A stretch of DNA of 64,000 nt, taken from Martensiomyces pterosporus. Its lineage: Eukaryota; Kickxellomycota; Kickxellomycetes; Kickxellales; Kickxellaceae. This document shows, in pieces, positions 30,894-42,124 of this stretch (position 1 is the stretch's first letter; every line of letters begins with the position of its first letter). Location of the stretch: positions 186,001-250,000 of the forward strand of contig MU603938.1 in the NCBI GenBank assembly GCA_025201845.1, written 5' to 3'. A model generated the notes under the pieces. That model was not told where the DNA came from and ran no database searches. It worked only from the letters and a program-made list of their open reading frames with translations. The translations under genes were made by a program, and so were the position numbers.

Positions 30894-32054
30894 TTACTCG
30901 TCGTCGTCGTCGTCATCATCACCCTCATCGCTGCCGTCCTGCTCAAAGTCCTCAATGAACTGTGCAAACTGCTCGGGCAGATCGCCGCCAGCCTTGGCCA
31001 GCTTGAATGTCTCAACAGCGATCTTGTAAAGCTCCTCCTGCTTCTCCTCTTCCTCCTGGACATTGCCGAGGTTGAGCTGGATCTCGCCACGCAGCAGCAG
31101 TGCATCCGCATCCGTCGTGCCCTTGAGCAGCTCCTCAGCCTCAGTTAGCAGGGCAACCAAGGCGTCTTTCTCAGGCACCTCGCCAGTCTCTTCGTCCTGC
31201 TGGTCCAAGAGAACGCCAGCCTTGAGCCACAGTGCACGTGCCAGAGCGTGGCCAACTCCATCGTCGCTTTGGCTGTCAGCAAGCGACTTTAGCCGCGTTT
31301 CGCCCCAAGAGATCAGCTTCTCCGACGCCTCCTCCGACAGCCTGCGGCTATCAGCCAGGGAGAACACGAGGTCAGCAACAGCCAGTGTCTCAGTTCTCAG
31401 AGCCAGCGCACCCTCCTGGCCCTCTTCCTTCTTCTCCGTGTTCGCCAGAGCCTCCAGAGCACGGTCCAGGTCACTCAGAGCGCCATCCAGCCTACTCTCG
31501 TCTTCCTCCGACGACTGTCCCAGCGCAACCTTAGCCAGGCCCGCATACACGCGCCAGGCGAACTTTTCATCGCCCTTCATAGCGTCCGCTGCCTGCTGCA
31601 GCCTGTGCGATGCCAGCTCCAAGTACTCCTTCTTGTCATCCGGTTCCGCCAGTTCCGAGATGCTAAACAGCGCCATTCCATAGATGTAATAAAAGCGGGG
31701 CTCCAGGGGAGTCTCATCGTTGGTCCTCTCCGCCTCTTCGTCGTGGACCCGCAGAATGCGGTCGCACTCGTGGATGGTGCCGCGGAGCAGGACGATGGCT
31801 CTTTCCGGTTCGTCGAGGGCCTCGAGGGCGCCGTCGAAGATGCCCTCCAGTTCGTCGATCTCGTTGGCATCTTCGGTGCCCTCGTTCTTGAGCATGATGG
31901 TGGCCGTGTTTTCGTCGTCAAAGTCGTTGACGACTTGGGCGCCGCCCTCCGTTGTGGATTCTTCGTCGGCCTTTTGCTTCTTGGCGGCGCGGGCCTTGAG
32001 ACCCATGGGTCTCTTCTTTGTCTTTTGCTGCTGGGTGGAGGAGTCTGCTGGCAT
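30894..32054 (-). CDS. Nro1/Ett1 family nuclear regulator
   Basis: Family of TPR-like helical proteins: S. pombe Nro1 restrains degradation of Sre1 N-terminus by Ofd1; S. cerevisiae Ett1 affects translation termination. Single exon, 386 residues from ATG 32054 (upstream in-frame codons start at TTG). N-terminus KTKKRPMGLKARAAKKQK matches the conserved RPLGLGKAAxAKKxK leader, a likely nuclear signal. The rest is acidic helical repeat, ending in a run of Asp (DDDDDDDE). Head-to-head with SWC5. Confidence 0.85.
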   Translation of the reverse strand: MPADSSTQQQKTKKRPMGLKARAAKKQKADEESTTEGGAQVVNDFDDENTATIMLKNEGTEDANEIDELEGIFDGALEALDEPERAIVLLRGTIHECDRILRVHDEEAERTNDETPLEPRFYYIYGMALFSISELAEPDDKKEYLELASHRLQQAADAMKGDEKFAWRVYAGLAKVALGQSSEEDESRLDGALSDLDRALEALANTEKKEEGQEGALALRTETLAVADLVFSLADSRRLSEEASEKLISWGETRLKSLADSQSDDGVGHALARALWLKAGVLLDQQDEETGEVPEKDALVALLTEAEELLKGTTDADALLLRGEIQLNLGNVQEEEEKQEELYKIAVETFKLAKAGGDLPEQFAQFIEDFEQDGSDEGDDDDDDDE

Positions 32055-32699
32055 GGCGGGCAAAAAGGGCGTTGTATAGCGAATGGGCGTGGCTGCAAAT
32101 GTTTCTCTGGAAAGAAGGAAAGGGCGAAATGGACAGGCGTGCTTGCTCAGGGGACAGGAGGCTGTGAATCGAAATTTTTTTTCAGCGACCCCGTTGTGTC
32201 GGCCGATAATTCACAGCCTGCTCGATTTCGTCGGTCTCAAATCAGCAAATGTAGGACCAGGCTTTGTGCCAGTAACAGCCCGCTAAGTTGGGGACATGAG
32301 AAACTGAAGCAAAAGGCTGGACGGTGGCGGCAAGCCGGCCCGCTTGGGGCCAGAGACAAGCCGCTGCGTTTCTCTGAGGAAGACACTAGCGCGCTGAGAA
32401 CATGGGTGAAAAAAGCTCACCTCGCGACTCTGTGCTCCTGTGAAAATAGACATGAGGTTCCCCCACCTCCCCGTGGAAACCCGCGTGAACTTGAACCGGG
32501 GCAGATGCGGGTGCTCTTTTGGGGCGTGTTCACGTGGACAGATGTGGAACACATGGCTCTCCATACTTGCAAGGAGCACTGGAGGGGTATGTGAGGCATT
32601 GGAGCCCCCTCCAAGCACGCGCCTGCTGCTTGTGTTAATGCCCACCACCTGAAACCGCTAACAGACCCACCAGCGACAAAAGCAGCACCAGAACGGAAC
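32055..32699. promoter_or_regulatory. Shared promoter of Nro1/Ett1 and SWC5 genes
   Basis: 645 bp between divergent starts. A T/A-rich patch near 32176-32183. No gene seen. Confidence 0.45.
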
Positions 32700-33943
32700 A
32701 TGTCGCTTGCGGACTTGTACAAGAACGACCACGATCTCGGCGAAGACTCCGAGGAGGAGGAGGAGGAGGAGTACGTGCCGGGAGGTATGTAATCTACGAC
32801 GCCATCCATTGAAGCGCCCCCTCCCTGCTCTTCATACATGCAAGGCTCCACTGTGCTGACAACATCCGCTCTTGCCTTATCTTGCATATAAAACCACTTG
32901 CGTGGGGTGATGGTGTGTTAGGTGACGAGGAGCTGGACGATGGCAGCGATGCGAGCGATGCTGACGGTAATGAGGCCGAGGATGACCGCGATAATGAAGC
33001 GAAAAGGTAAATAGCAATCGAGCCACACATACATGTCCCTCCCTGCTCCACCCTTGATTCCTGCTATTCCCGCTATGGCACCAGTATACACAATTGCATG
33101 ATGCCTGTTACATGCCGACATTACACCCTCTGGCGCACACGTGAGCCAGGCTGAGGTGTGTGCTTGCCACTGCACGTGTTGTGTGCTGCGCCCATTGGTA
33201 GCATCACAATGATTTCGTCGCCATTTTAACAAGCCGCAGCCATCGTTGGCATTGCTGTCATCGCCGGATGTAGGGAGCCCACAGAGCATGAGAAGGAGGG
33301 TCAAAAACGAAAGATCGACTCGATTTGGGAGGAGATGAACAGGCCGATAGACTTGCGTAGCAAATCACTAAAGACAGCAGCTGGGTCGTCTACATCCAAG
33401 ACTGATGGGGAGCGCACTGCAGTGGCACCAGAGCAGTCTGAGCAAGAGAATGCCAGCGAGCCTCAGAAGAAAGAAACTGAAGGCGTGTCAGCGAGTAAGA
33501 GCGATAGCGTGGACACAGAAAGCAACACTGGGGCCCAGCAGCAGCAAGCACCTTTGCGCCGTGGGCCGAAACGGCGGGCATCAAAGTTCAGCAAGATTGC
33601 TGAGCAAGTGGAGCAGCGCAGAGTGGCGAAGGAGAACACGCTGGAGAAGGCAAGGAAGGAGTGGACCAGCTTTGTGTCGGCCGAAGGTATCCGCGAGGAT
33701 CTTGACAAAGCAAACAAGGACGGGTAAGTCTGCTTGGCTGACAGGGAGATTGCGCGCTTGCATCTTGTGCGAAACGGAAAGTGGTGGTTATTTTTTGGAA
33801 TTGCAATGGCGTGCTGACTGGCATATTTGCGACCCTTCCATTCTCGGTCCGTTTTTCTCCACCGTAGGTTTATTGAGCGCCAGGGGTTCCTGAGTCGCGT
33901 CAACGAGCGCACATATGAGAGATCGCGGGAGCGGCAAAAGTGA
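32700..33943 (+). CDS. SWC5: SWR1-complex protein Swc5 / CFDP1 (BCNT domain)
   Basis: Needed for H2A.Z exchange by the SWR1 remodeller. Four exons: 32700..32784, 32922..33006, 33274..33723 and 33868..33943 (introns GTATGT, GTAAAT and GTAAGT donors, all TAG acceptors), 231 residues. The N-terminus is acidic (GEDSEEEEEEEYVPG), followed by IDSIWEEMN and a Ser/Gln-rich middle. The C-terminal BCNT domain is spread over exons 3 and 4: KARKEWTSFVSAEGIREDLD, then ANKDGFIERQGFLSRV, which matches the human CFDP1 terminus. Frame is kept across every junction. Most intron-rich gene in the window. Confidence 0.9.
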
Positions 33944-35171
33944 CAAAACCTGCACACCCTACATTGTTCATCTCCCTTTGGCTGTTTGCTCAGCGAGCGC
34001 TCTTTTAGAAATGCAAAACGAGTGGCCACATAATGGCCGCTGCAGAAACCAAGAGCATCCGTCGCAAGGGCGGTCTTGGCTGCTGCCGTGACAGCCATCA
34101 TTGATCCGACGGCTTGTGCCATACATTGGCTTGCCCCACAGGCGTCATGATGATGCAAATGTGTGCATGTGGAAAGTGTGCTGTCTTTTTGGCAGAGCTG
34201 AATCAATGTTTCATGCTGTGCTCGCGCAAGGCGGAATCGAGTTAAATGGAACGGCTGTGCTAGCCCTCCGCCACAATATGCTTGGGCTAAATAGCGTGCC
34301 CGCGGATGGCTATTTCCGTATGTGGGCGAAAGGCAGGTTGAACCAGCCGCATTGGCCGTGTCTGTGAGCCAGCAGCACCTAGCTCTCCTTTGGCGCGTGC
34401 ACAACTGAGCAGGATGTGGATACACGCCTGCAGGCATTCTGCAACGAGCGCGCTTGGCGGACAGGCGGGTCGTGCGGAAATAATCGCAGGGCGTCAAAGC
34501 AAGAGTGCCCTGCGTGGGCAATTAATTACACCATTAGCAGCCGTCTCTGTGCTCGCTTGAAAAAGACCAGGCTTTCCACTTTTGGCGAGAAATTGGCGAG
34601 TACGACTTGCCCGTCTGCCCAAATGAAGACCTCCCTTCCTGTCTTGCGCAGAGCAATAAACCGCCGCGCATTTAAAACTGACCGAGCAACGGGGGTCAAT
34701 GGAAACTGCCCACGGCTCAGGTGAGGCCTTCTGCGCACAGCTCGGAGCAGAGTCTGTGCTTATTCCCCTGGCTGGTCTTTTCGTGTGTGGGCAGCAGATA
34801 GGCATGGCGGGACTGTGGGCATCAAGTTGCTCACCGCCAGACTACAGGGCTCCCCACGCACCCCTCCCTGGGGGTTTCTTACCCACCCTCTTTTTTTGCA
34901 ATGCCTGCTGCCTCGCTCACACAGGACTACCATGGCAAGTATCTTTGAAATGCACGAATGCGCATTTATTCGGGCTTCTGGGCTGCCTTATAAAAGGAGC
35001 AAGGCAAAGCAAGAGGCAGCCCTGCTTTGCTTCCAACGTTACCACCTCAGCTCTTCATTGTCTCTTGTCCTTCTGCTAACGTCACTGCCACTTCTATCTT
35101 TCTTTAGTTTCTTCACAGCACATACCTGCCCATCCCTCCAAAGGCTGTCGCCGCATATCTGAACACACACC
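33944..35171. promoter_or_regulatory. Intergenic: SWC5 3' UTR and alanine aminotransferase promoter
   Basis: About 1.2 kb with no supportable gene. A clear TATA box lies near its right end. Long antisense reading frames in its left part run into SWC5 exons and are shadows. Confidence 0.5.
34989..34996 (+). promoter_or_regulatory. TATA box TATAAAAG
   Basis: Exact TATA consensus followed by purine-rich sequence. It is about 180 bp upstream of a spliceable leader exon and 750 bp upstream of the alanine aminotransferase start, so transcription probably begins near 35020. Confidence 0.5.
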
Positions 35172-35722
35172 ATGACTAAAGGTAAGAGGCGACACATACG
35201 CGCCCATTGCCGCCGTCTTTTTCCTCCTCCCGGTCTCGCTCGCCCATCTCCATGCCACCCGTCCCCGCCTGTAAGCCATGCACAGCAAACTCGACAGCGA
35301 GAGCATGCACGCTCTCACACACGATTGCCAGCCCAGTAGCTTTCGCTCAGGTAGAAAGGACGAGTGTGTAATGCGGGTGGTAGAGTGTGAGTAACTAATG
35401 GTAAAAGGGGGGGGGGAAGAAAACCACACGAAAGTGTGGCACAAACTACGCCTTTTTGGTTTCTTGGAGCACTGCTCGGCTGCCTCGCTCTTCGGTGCCA
35501 ATCAAGCCAGGGGAACGACGATGAGACAAAGGCCGCAGGCGGAAAGCGCCAGCTATCGAGTCACCACCCCGCACGCGCACGCTTCTTGCTCTGCGCTTCC
35601 CCCTCTTCAAAGCCACTTTCTCCTCACACTACTATTAAAAGACAAACGTCCGCTGCCAGTGTCTCTCTTCCTTATCAGCAAGCCTTCTTTCTGTATTCTA
35701 TCCACGATTCTGCTGTTACTAA
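35172..35722 (+). promoter_or_regulatory. Spliced 5' leader with short upstream ORF (alanine aminotransferase)
   Basis: An ATG at 35172 is followed after ten bases by a strong donor (AAAG|GTAAGA). The best acceptor has a long pyrimidine tract and ends ...TTATCAG at 35678. Splicing would create a 17-codon upstream ORF (beginning MTKASLL) with a stop at 35720-35722, 16 bases before the main ATG. This acceptor is CAG, unlike the other introns here, so the structure is only proposed. Upstream ORFs usually reduce translation of the main frame. Confidence 0.35.
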
Positions 35723-35738
35723 CAAGCGTTATCTCCCA

Positions 35739-37918
35739 ATGTTTTCTTTGCTTGCTGCAAAACAAACTGCGACTGCCGCCGCCGCTGCTGCTGCTAAACC
35801 CCCCGCACGAACCATCGTTTTACGCACGTTCTCGTCGACCGCTGTAGCTGCTATGCAGAGAGCCGATGCTGCGGCTGGCTCGAGGTCAGCCTACACGAGA
35901 AAGGTCCTCACACTCGACACCATGAACCCAAATATCCGCGAAATGGAATATGCCGTAAGAGGAGCCATCCCTATCCGCGCTGATGAGCTCAAAGCTCAGC
36001 TGAAGACCGCCCCCAACTCCCTGCCGTTTAAGCAGATCACCCCGTGCAATATCGGCAACCCACAGCAGCTCGAGCAGAAGCCTCTGACGTTCCTCCGCCA
36101 GGTCATCGCCCTGATGGAGTACACTGATCTGCTTTCGCCCGAAATGATCGAGACTACGCGCAAGCTCTTCCCCGCTGATGCCGTTGAGCGCGCCCAGCGC
36201 AACCTCTCGTATGTTGGCAATGCCGTTGGCGCCTACACGCACTCGCTCGGCATTTTCGAGGTTAGGCAGAACATTGCAAAGTTCATTGAGAAGCGCGACG
36301 GATTCCCTGCCCACGCCGACCACATTTGCTTGACCTCTGGGTAAGTAGCGCTGCGGCGCCTGTTTTCGCCCTGTTTGCCATTTGCACACACCTTGCCAGC
36401 TCTGCGGAATTTGTGATGCCGATCCAACGGAGGAGTGTGGGAGCGAGAAAACAAGGCAGCGAGCGCACGGGGCAGACAACAAGCACAAAGGCATGGCCGC
36501 AAAACAGCAAAACAGCAAAAAAAAAAAAAAATGGCTTGTGCGCTGTGCTATACCGCGCTGCTCCTTTGCCGCCCTTTTGGAGTGCTGCAAGCCGAGGCAG
36601 AGCGCAATTCGTGCAGCGTCCATATTTGGTGGGATTTTCTGTCTCCCGCGTAGCTTTCTCCTAATGGAGCCCTCCTGCTACTGTGAGGATGTGCCACACA
36701 CCGGGCCTGGCGCCTGGCGCCCTCATTTCTCGCTCGCCCCACAATCTGCTCTCGCAAAAGAGCCGCTCCTGCATGGCCTCAGTTCCCGCGCCACTCGTGA
36801 TTCCCAGCGAGCCACGCCTATGCTAATAGCCTGCTTTTGTGCGCTGTTACTTTGCTTCTGCTTTCCTTTACGGGGCGGGCTGCTGCTGACTCGGTGCTTT
36901 CCATTTATGTAGGGCCTCTGGTGCCGTCGAGCGTGTCCTCGACATTCTCGTGTCGAGCCCGAACGTGGGAATCATGATCCCCATCCCCCAGTACCCGCTG
37001 TACACTGCCACACTCGCCCACATCAGCGCAAAGGCCGTCCCTTACTACCTCCAGGAGGACAAGGACTGGGGACTAAGCATTGACGATCTGCAAAGGTCTC
37101 TCGATGAGGCAAGAGCCAGCGGCACCGACGTCCGTGCCCTGGTCGTCATCAACCCCGGCAACCCCACTGGCGGCTGCCTGCTCGAGTCCAACATTGCCGA
37201 GATTGTCCGCTTCTGCGAGCGCGAGCGCCTGGTGATCTTGGCGGACGAAGTGTACCAGACCAACATCTACACCGGCACAAACCCCTTCGTGTCGTTCAAG
37301 AAGGTCGTGTCGCAGCTGGACTCCAGCGTCGAGCTGTTCTCCTTCCACTCGATCTCCAAGGGCATGATCGGCGAGTGTGGGCGCCGTGGCGGCTACTACG
37401 AAGCCATCAACATCGAGGAGCCCGTGATGGCCCAGCTCCTCAAGCTTGCCTCCGTCAGCCTCTGCCCCAACGTCCAGGGCCAGATGGCCGTCGACCTGAT
37501 GGTCAACCCGCCAAAGCCCGGGGACCCCTCGCATGAGCAGTACACCCGCGAGATCGACGACATTTACCAGAGCATGAAGCGCCGCGCAAAGAAGCTGGCT
37601 GCTGCCTTCAACTCGCTGCCCAGCATGAGCTGCAACGATGCTCAGGGCGCCATGTACCTGTTCCCCAAGGTCGACTTCCCCCAGGAATTCATCGACGAGG
37701 CAAACGCCCAGGGCCAGACCCCCGATGGCATGTACTGCATGCAGATGCTCGAGGCCACTGGCATCTCGGTCGTCCCTGGATCCGGGTTCGGCCAGTACCC
37801 CGGAACCTTCCACTTCCGCTCGACGTTCTTGCCTCAGGAGAAGCTCTTTGACGAGTTCATCGATGGATTCAAGCGCTTCCATCTCTCGTTCCTTGCCCGC
37901 TACTCGCCCAAGATCTAA
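35739..37918 (+). CDS. ALT1: Alanine aminotransferase (mitochondrial-type)
   Basis: PLP enzyme interconverting alanine + 2-oxoglutarate and pyruvate + glutamate. Exons 35739..36340 and 36913..37918 (intron GTAAGT...TAG, 572 nt), 535 residues. Residues 1-55 are Ala/Arg/Thr-rich and lack acids (KPPARTIVLRTFSSTA), a mitochondrial presequence. The core has PCNIGNPQQL, LTSGASGAVERVLDIL across the splice, INPGNPTGG, DEVYQTNIY, PLP lysine K350 in FHSISKG, and GGYYE. The in-frame Met residues after the presequence could give a cytosolic form. Strong identity. Confidence 0.94.
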
Positions 37919-38113
37919 ACAGCACATTTTCCCGCATCTTTCTACATCCTTTTTTTTTTAATTCCTCTATTCATACTATGTGCTGGGCCTGCCCCCATGT
38001 TTCCAGCAATCATTGCTGACATGCCACCACGTTTCTTGCAAGCCCTGCAGCACACTTGCACACTGGTTTGTGCAGAGGAGAGGCGATGGCTGCGGCAGAG
38101 AACGGATGCTGGC

Positions 38114-41100
38114 TCAAGCGATTGTGCAGTGCTTTCTCAGCAGATCTCTGGCCAGATGGACGGACCCCGAGCTAACGTAGATCGCAGCGAGGTTGTACGC
38201 AGCCTCCTGCTTCAGATCACGCCTAGCAACCTCCGCATCCTCGCCGCCGTCATCCGGCTGCAGGGATATAGGCAGATCAAACACGCGCTGGTAGTAATCA
38301 ACGGCCAGGTGGCTCAAGCCCAGGTGATGGAACGCGCGCGCATAGTTGTACGCGATCTCCTGCGTAACGATAAAGTCCCTGAACACGTCCTCGCCCAGAC
38401 CGCTGCCAGCAACACCGACAACACTGCTGCTTTCTTCATCGGCCTCTGAGCCCAGCCTTCCAGCAGCCCTCATCTCCTGCAAGTACCGCAGCTCCGCATA
38501 GCGCTGTATATAGGCCATGCCCTGGAGCACGACCTTGTGCCTGTTCCCTATGTCGCTCTTGCCCGAGTAGATCAAATACGAGACGCCCAGGTTCAGCGCG
38601 ATCGACGGATCCGAGGGCATCAGCGTATATGCCAGGGTATACTGGATGATCGAGGTGGCGCCGATTCTCGAGATCAGCATGATGTGCCCGGCCAGCGTGT
38701 GCAGAGCAGCAGCATCGCTCAGCGTCAGGTTCCTATCATCCTTCGAGTCGTTGAGAGCCTGCCCGCTAGTGTCTCTCAAGTTGTGGAAAATAGGCTGCTT
38801 ATCAAACGAAGGGAGCACGTTCCGGGCCCTTTTATTGTAGTACATCGGATCCAGGCGCTCCAGCTGGCGGCGTATGAACTTGTACATGTTGGCTGACGAC
38901 AGCGCCGCAGTAGCAGTCGTGGAGCTGGCCATCACATAGGCGAACAGCTTGTACACGACGGCCTTTCCGGGCCTGGACCCGCACCACCATCGAACGTTGT
39001 CATGCAGCTGATCCGCATCCCCTGCACTCAGGGCAGCCGACAGCATGGCAAGCTTCAGCGCGCGCTTCTTCTCCTTATCGAGGAAAAATACATTGGAGAT
39101 GAATATCTTCTCCAGCACATCGAGTGCCTCGCCAGTCTCGTTGCTCAGCGCCAGACACTTGCCGTACATGAGGAACATGTCGAACCACTTGTTGAATGGC
39201 TGTCCGTGGAACGAGGTCGGCACATTCGCATCCTTCCCCTCCTTATCCTCCGCACTGGCAGCCTCCGAGTGGAACTGCTTTCTCGACAGCCGCTTCTTCA
39301 TGCTGGCCACCCGCCTCTGCACGGCCGCCTGTCCAGCCGCCGTGCTCAGCATGACGACGTCTTCGTCATCCGCACCGTTTTCCAGGTTGTTCACCAACAT
39401 CGAGCGGTATCCGTGGAATGGCGCCCACCTGTGCACCCTGTAAAACACGGCCATGCGCCGCCAGTCATTATACAGTCTCTGTGCAGTCTCGCAGTAGTCG
39501 CCAATATCCTCTCTGTGCTTGTCAGCATCGCCATCGCCGGTTTCCCTGTGCTCGTTGATGGCAATGGCCAGCAGATCAAGCTTCTTGAATGCAATTCTTG
39601 TGTTGCGCATCGCCATCAGCCACCTGTTGCGCTCGATATCGGCAGCCCTCTTGCGCTGCGTGGTGTACTCTGACGGTGCCCTCAAGTCAATATTCAGCAC
39701 GTTTCCGGCTGTCGGGCCCCACTCCTCAGCCGTGGCCTCGCCGCCACCAGCCTCTGCCTCCTGCCCTTGGGTCTCTCCTGCCAGCGCCGATGCCCGGCTG
39801 GCGGCCACCTGGCGCTCAGCAGCCTGCATGTCCTCGACTCTCTTGATCATGCTGTACGCAAGATCCACCTGGCCCATCTCTTCGTAGACCTCGCCCAGCC
39901 ACAGCCGCATATCAATGTCGTTTGGATCCACGTCGATCACCGCCTTTGCGTACTCCTTGGCCCTCTCCAGATCGCCCTGTTCGCGGTAGCATTTGGCCAG
40001 TCGCTCCCAGACCGCTGGCTTGTTGGTTTCGTCCCTTTCCATCAACCGGGAATACACGTCGATGGCAATGTCGGTGTTGCTGGCATCCGCGTAGGCCTCG
40101 CCGACATCCAAGAACAAGTCCTCGTACTCGACAGTGTCCAAGCCAAACAGTGGCTCCCAGTGCATCTGCGCTGTCTCCTCTTGCCCCAGCATCATCCGGC
40201 ATAGGCCAAGCTTGACGCGCAGCTCGATGGGCAGTTCGTTGTGCGTGTACTCGCTATCCACGACGTCGTCGAGCTCGCTGTTTTCCCACTGTGGCTCGCG
40301 GCCGCGACCTTGGATGAACCGCGACCCGCGTTTAATATCTACAATAGCCTCCTCAAACTCGCGGCGCAATAAACGCAGCTCTGCCATCATGTTGATATCC
40401 GAGTAGGTGTACCCACCCAGCTCCTCGACAGGAACAGTCTCTGTCGGGTGTTCCAAGTAGTAGTTTCCCCACGTGGACTCGTTCGCACCCTCGTCATCTT
40501 CGTCCTCGTCCTCGTCCTCATCCTCGTCTTCGTCTTCGCTGTCCCTGCCTTCTTTCGATCCCTTTGTAGCCTCCGGCTTGGTAAACTCAATCGCCTGCTT
40601 ATTGTAAAACGCAACTGCCTCAGAGAACCACTTGATGGGCGTATCCAAATCGTCCTGCTTGTGCAGCAGAATCGGCGCGCCGTCGCGGATGGCCTGCATA
40701 TTATAGGGGTCATCCCTGATCATGGCCATATACGATTTGGCCACACCCTTGTTGTCACCTCTCTCCATCTGGATTCGCAGCCTCTTGCTCCAGGCCTCGG
40801 CGTCTTTGGGATCGTTCTTTGTCATTATTTTCAAGCAATACAGGGCCTGCTCCAGCGACGCATCGTACCGCCTCTTGGCTGCCGGGTCCTGGAGCACTTC
40901 GGCAGCCTCCTTGCTCCCCTCTGCGTTGCGCATGTGAGTGTTGACCAGGTGCTGCCACATGTCGTTGTCCCTGGGCGTCAAGTGCGCGGCCACAGTCTGC
41001 AGCTGCAGGGCGTCGTCGGGTAGTCCTTGGTTTTCGCGGATCAGGGCCATGGTGTGCCAGGCGGCACTGGCGTTGGGGTTGAGCCGGACCACCTCGCAGA

Positions 41101-41803
41101 GAATCTCAAACGCCTTGTCCAATTCTTGGTTCACGTACAGGATGTTGGCGTTACCCAGCATGGTCTTTATCTCGTGGCTGAGCTTCTGTCCGCGAGCCGT
41201 CCTCCTCCTCCCCCGCTCCCCCTGGCTCCTCCCTTTCTTTCCCTTGCGGCCACGCGAGCGGCCCACGCTGCGACGGGACTTGCCGACCCCTGACAGCTCC
41301 CTTAGCGATGACAGATACTCCTGCATAGCGCCTTCATCGCTGTCCTCGCCAGACATGCTCTCATCGCTCATATAGTCGTCGTCTTCGTCGTCGCTCAGGC
41401 AACCAGGCACAAACTCCTGCTCCTCATCCAGCGTGCTTTCGTTGTAGTTCACGCGTCTTGCTGAAGTAGAACGCAGGTTGTGCACGGCAGGCTGGTGTGC
41501 AGTGTCCTGGGGCAGTAGCTGGTCGAATGCAACACTGTCTGACTCTTCGCCTGGGTCCTCCGAATCCTGTGCTTCGTCGACGTCCAAGCTGGAAGTGAGT
41601 GCGTTTTGCCGCTGGATAGAGTCGATGTCGATCATTCCACCAAGCCCCTCCGCTGCTAGCATTTCAGCTGCTGAGCGGACGGCGTTCATTAGGCCGTCCT
41701 CTTGCAACGGGTTGTCATCGTCGTCGGTTTGGTTCTCTTCTTCGTGGTTTTCAGAGTCCTCTTCCTCGTACCACTCAGACCCCTTTCCCTTGTCAATTGC
41801 CAT
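38114..41803 (-). CDS. TFC4: TFIIIC TPR subunit Tfc4 (tau131 / GTF3C3)
   Basis: A-box-binding TPR subunit of TFIIIC that recruits TFIIIB to tRNA genes. Single exon, 1229 residues from ATG 41803 (upstream in-frame codons lack ATG). Residues 1-190 are acidic, followed by an Arg/Gly/Lys-rich stretch (RSRGRKGKKGRSQGERGRRR). The first TPR array starts at NANILYVNQELDKAFEILCE, the Tfc4 signature. A long Asp/Glu linker (EDEDEDEDEDEDD) separates the two TPR arrays, and LNLGVSYLIYSGKS lies in the C-terminal array. The layout is that of yeast tau131. Head-to-head with MED4. Confidence 0.92.
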   Translation of the reverse strand: MAIDKGKGSEWYEEEDSENHEEENQTDDDDNPLQEDGLMNAVRSAAEMLAAEGLGGMIDIDSIQRQNALTSSLDVDEAQDSEDPGEESDSVAFDQLLPQDTAHQPAVHNLRSTSARRVNYNESTLDEEQEFVPGCLSDDEDDDYMSDESMSGEDSDEGAMQEYLSSLRELSGVGKSRRSVGRSRGRKGKKGRSQGERGRRRTARGQKLSHEIKTMLGNANILYVNQELDKAFEILCEVVRLNPNASAAWHTMALIRENQGLPDDALQLQTVAAHLTPRDNDMWQHLVNTHMRNAEGSKEAAEVLQDPAAKRRYDASLEQALYCLKIMTKNDPKDAEAWSKRLRIQMERGDNKGVAKSYMAMIRDDPYNMQAIRDGAPILLHKQDDLDTPIKWFSEAVAFYNKQAIEFTKPEATKGSKEGRDSEDEDEDEDEDEDEDDEGANESTWGNYYLEHPTETVPVEELGGYTYSDINMMAELRLLRREFEEAIVDIKRGSRFIQGRGREPQWENSELDDVVDSEYTHNELPIELRVKLGLCRMMLGQEETAQMHWEPLFGLDTVEYEDLFLDVGEAYADASNTDIAIDVYSRLMERDETNKPAVWERLAKCYREQGDLERAKEYAKAVIDVDPNDIDMRLWLGEVYEEMGQVDLAYSMIKRVEDMQAAERQVAASRASALAGETQGQEAEAGGGEATAEEWGPTAGNVLNIDLRAPSEYTTQRKRAADIERNRWLMAMRNTRIAFKKLDLLAIAINEHRETGDGDADKHREDIGDYCETAQRLYNDWRRMAVFYRVHRWAPFHGYRSMLVNNLENGADDEDVVMLSTAAGQAAVQRRVASMKKRLSRKQFHSEAASAEDKEGKDANVPTSFHGQPFNKWFDMFLMYGKCLALSNETGEALDVLEKIFISNVFFLDKEKKRALKLAMLSAALSAGDADQLHDNVRWWCGSRPGKAVVYKLFAYVMASSTTATAALSSANMYKFIRRQLERLDPMYYNKRARNVLPSFDKQPIFHNLRDTSGQALNDSKDDRNLTLSDAAALHTLAGHIMLISRIGATSIIQYTLAYTLMPSDPSIALNLGVSYLIYSGKSDIGNRHKVVLQGMAYIQRYAELRYLQEMRAAGRLGSEADEESSSVVGVAGSGLGEDVFRDFIVTQEIAYNYARAFHHLGLSHLAVDYYQRVFDLPISLQPDDGGEDAEVARRDLKQEAAYNLAAIYVSSGSVHLARDLLRKHCTIA

Positions 41804-42124
41804 CCGAGTCCGTCTGTGCTCTTGGTTGTGTGTGCTTGGAGTCCTTGGATATATGCGAAAGGGGCTGCGGAGTGGGTAAATACAGACATGTACGCGACAC
41901 AGCACCACAACTCGTCATTTTTACCAAAGCGCCTCAATAGCTTTTGCCACCCAGCCCTGGCTTATACACCTTGCTCACAGAGTCACGGGAGCACAGCTAG
42001 CAGACCGCGAATTCCAACACGAAAGTTCCAATTTGCGTCCTCTACTCTCTCTCTCTCTCTTTCCTTCTCTCCCCTTTGTTCTGCTCCATTTATAACACCA
42101 CCCTAATCAGCACATTCACAGAAA
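41804..42124. promoter_or_regulatory. Shared promoter of TFC4 and MED4
   Basis: 321 bp between divergent starts, with a (CT)8 run at 42045-42060 and continued pyrimidine richness before the MED4 start. Confidence 0.5.

Noticed and set aside
31605..32594. 329-codon plus-strand frame
   Set aside because: Mostly antisense to the Nro1/Ett1 gene; the remainder lies in its promoter.
33463..34521. 352-codon minus-strand frame spanning SWC5 exons and the following gap
   Set aside because: Overlaps homology-supported SWC5 exons on the other strand; Cys/Arg-rich random-looking composition.
35172..35181. ATG ACT AAA G followed by a donor, like the first exon of ribosomal protein eL37
   Set aside because: No downstream sequence encodes the rest of eL37 or another ribosomal protein; better explained as a leader exon with a uORF.
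36517..36531. A15 run in the alanine aminotransferase intron, considered as a retroposon poly(A) tail
   Set aside because: No target-site duplication or element body adjoins it.
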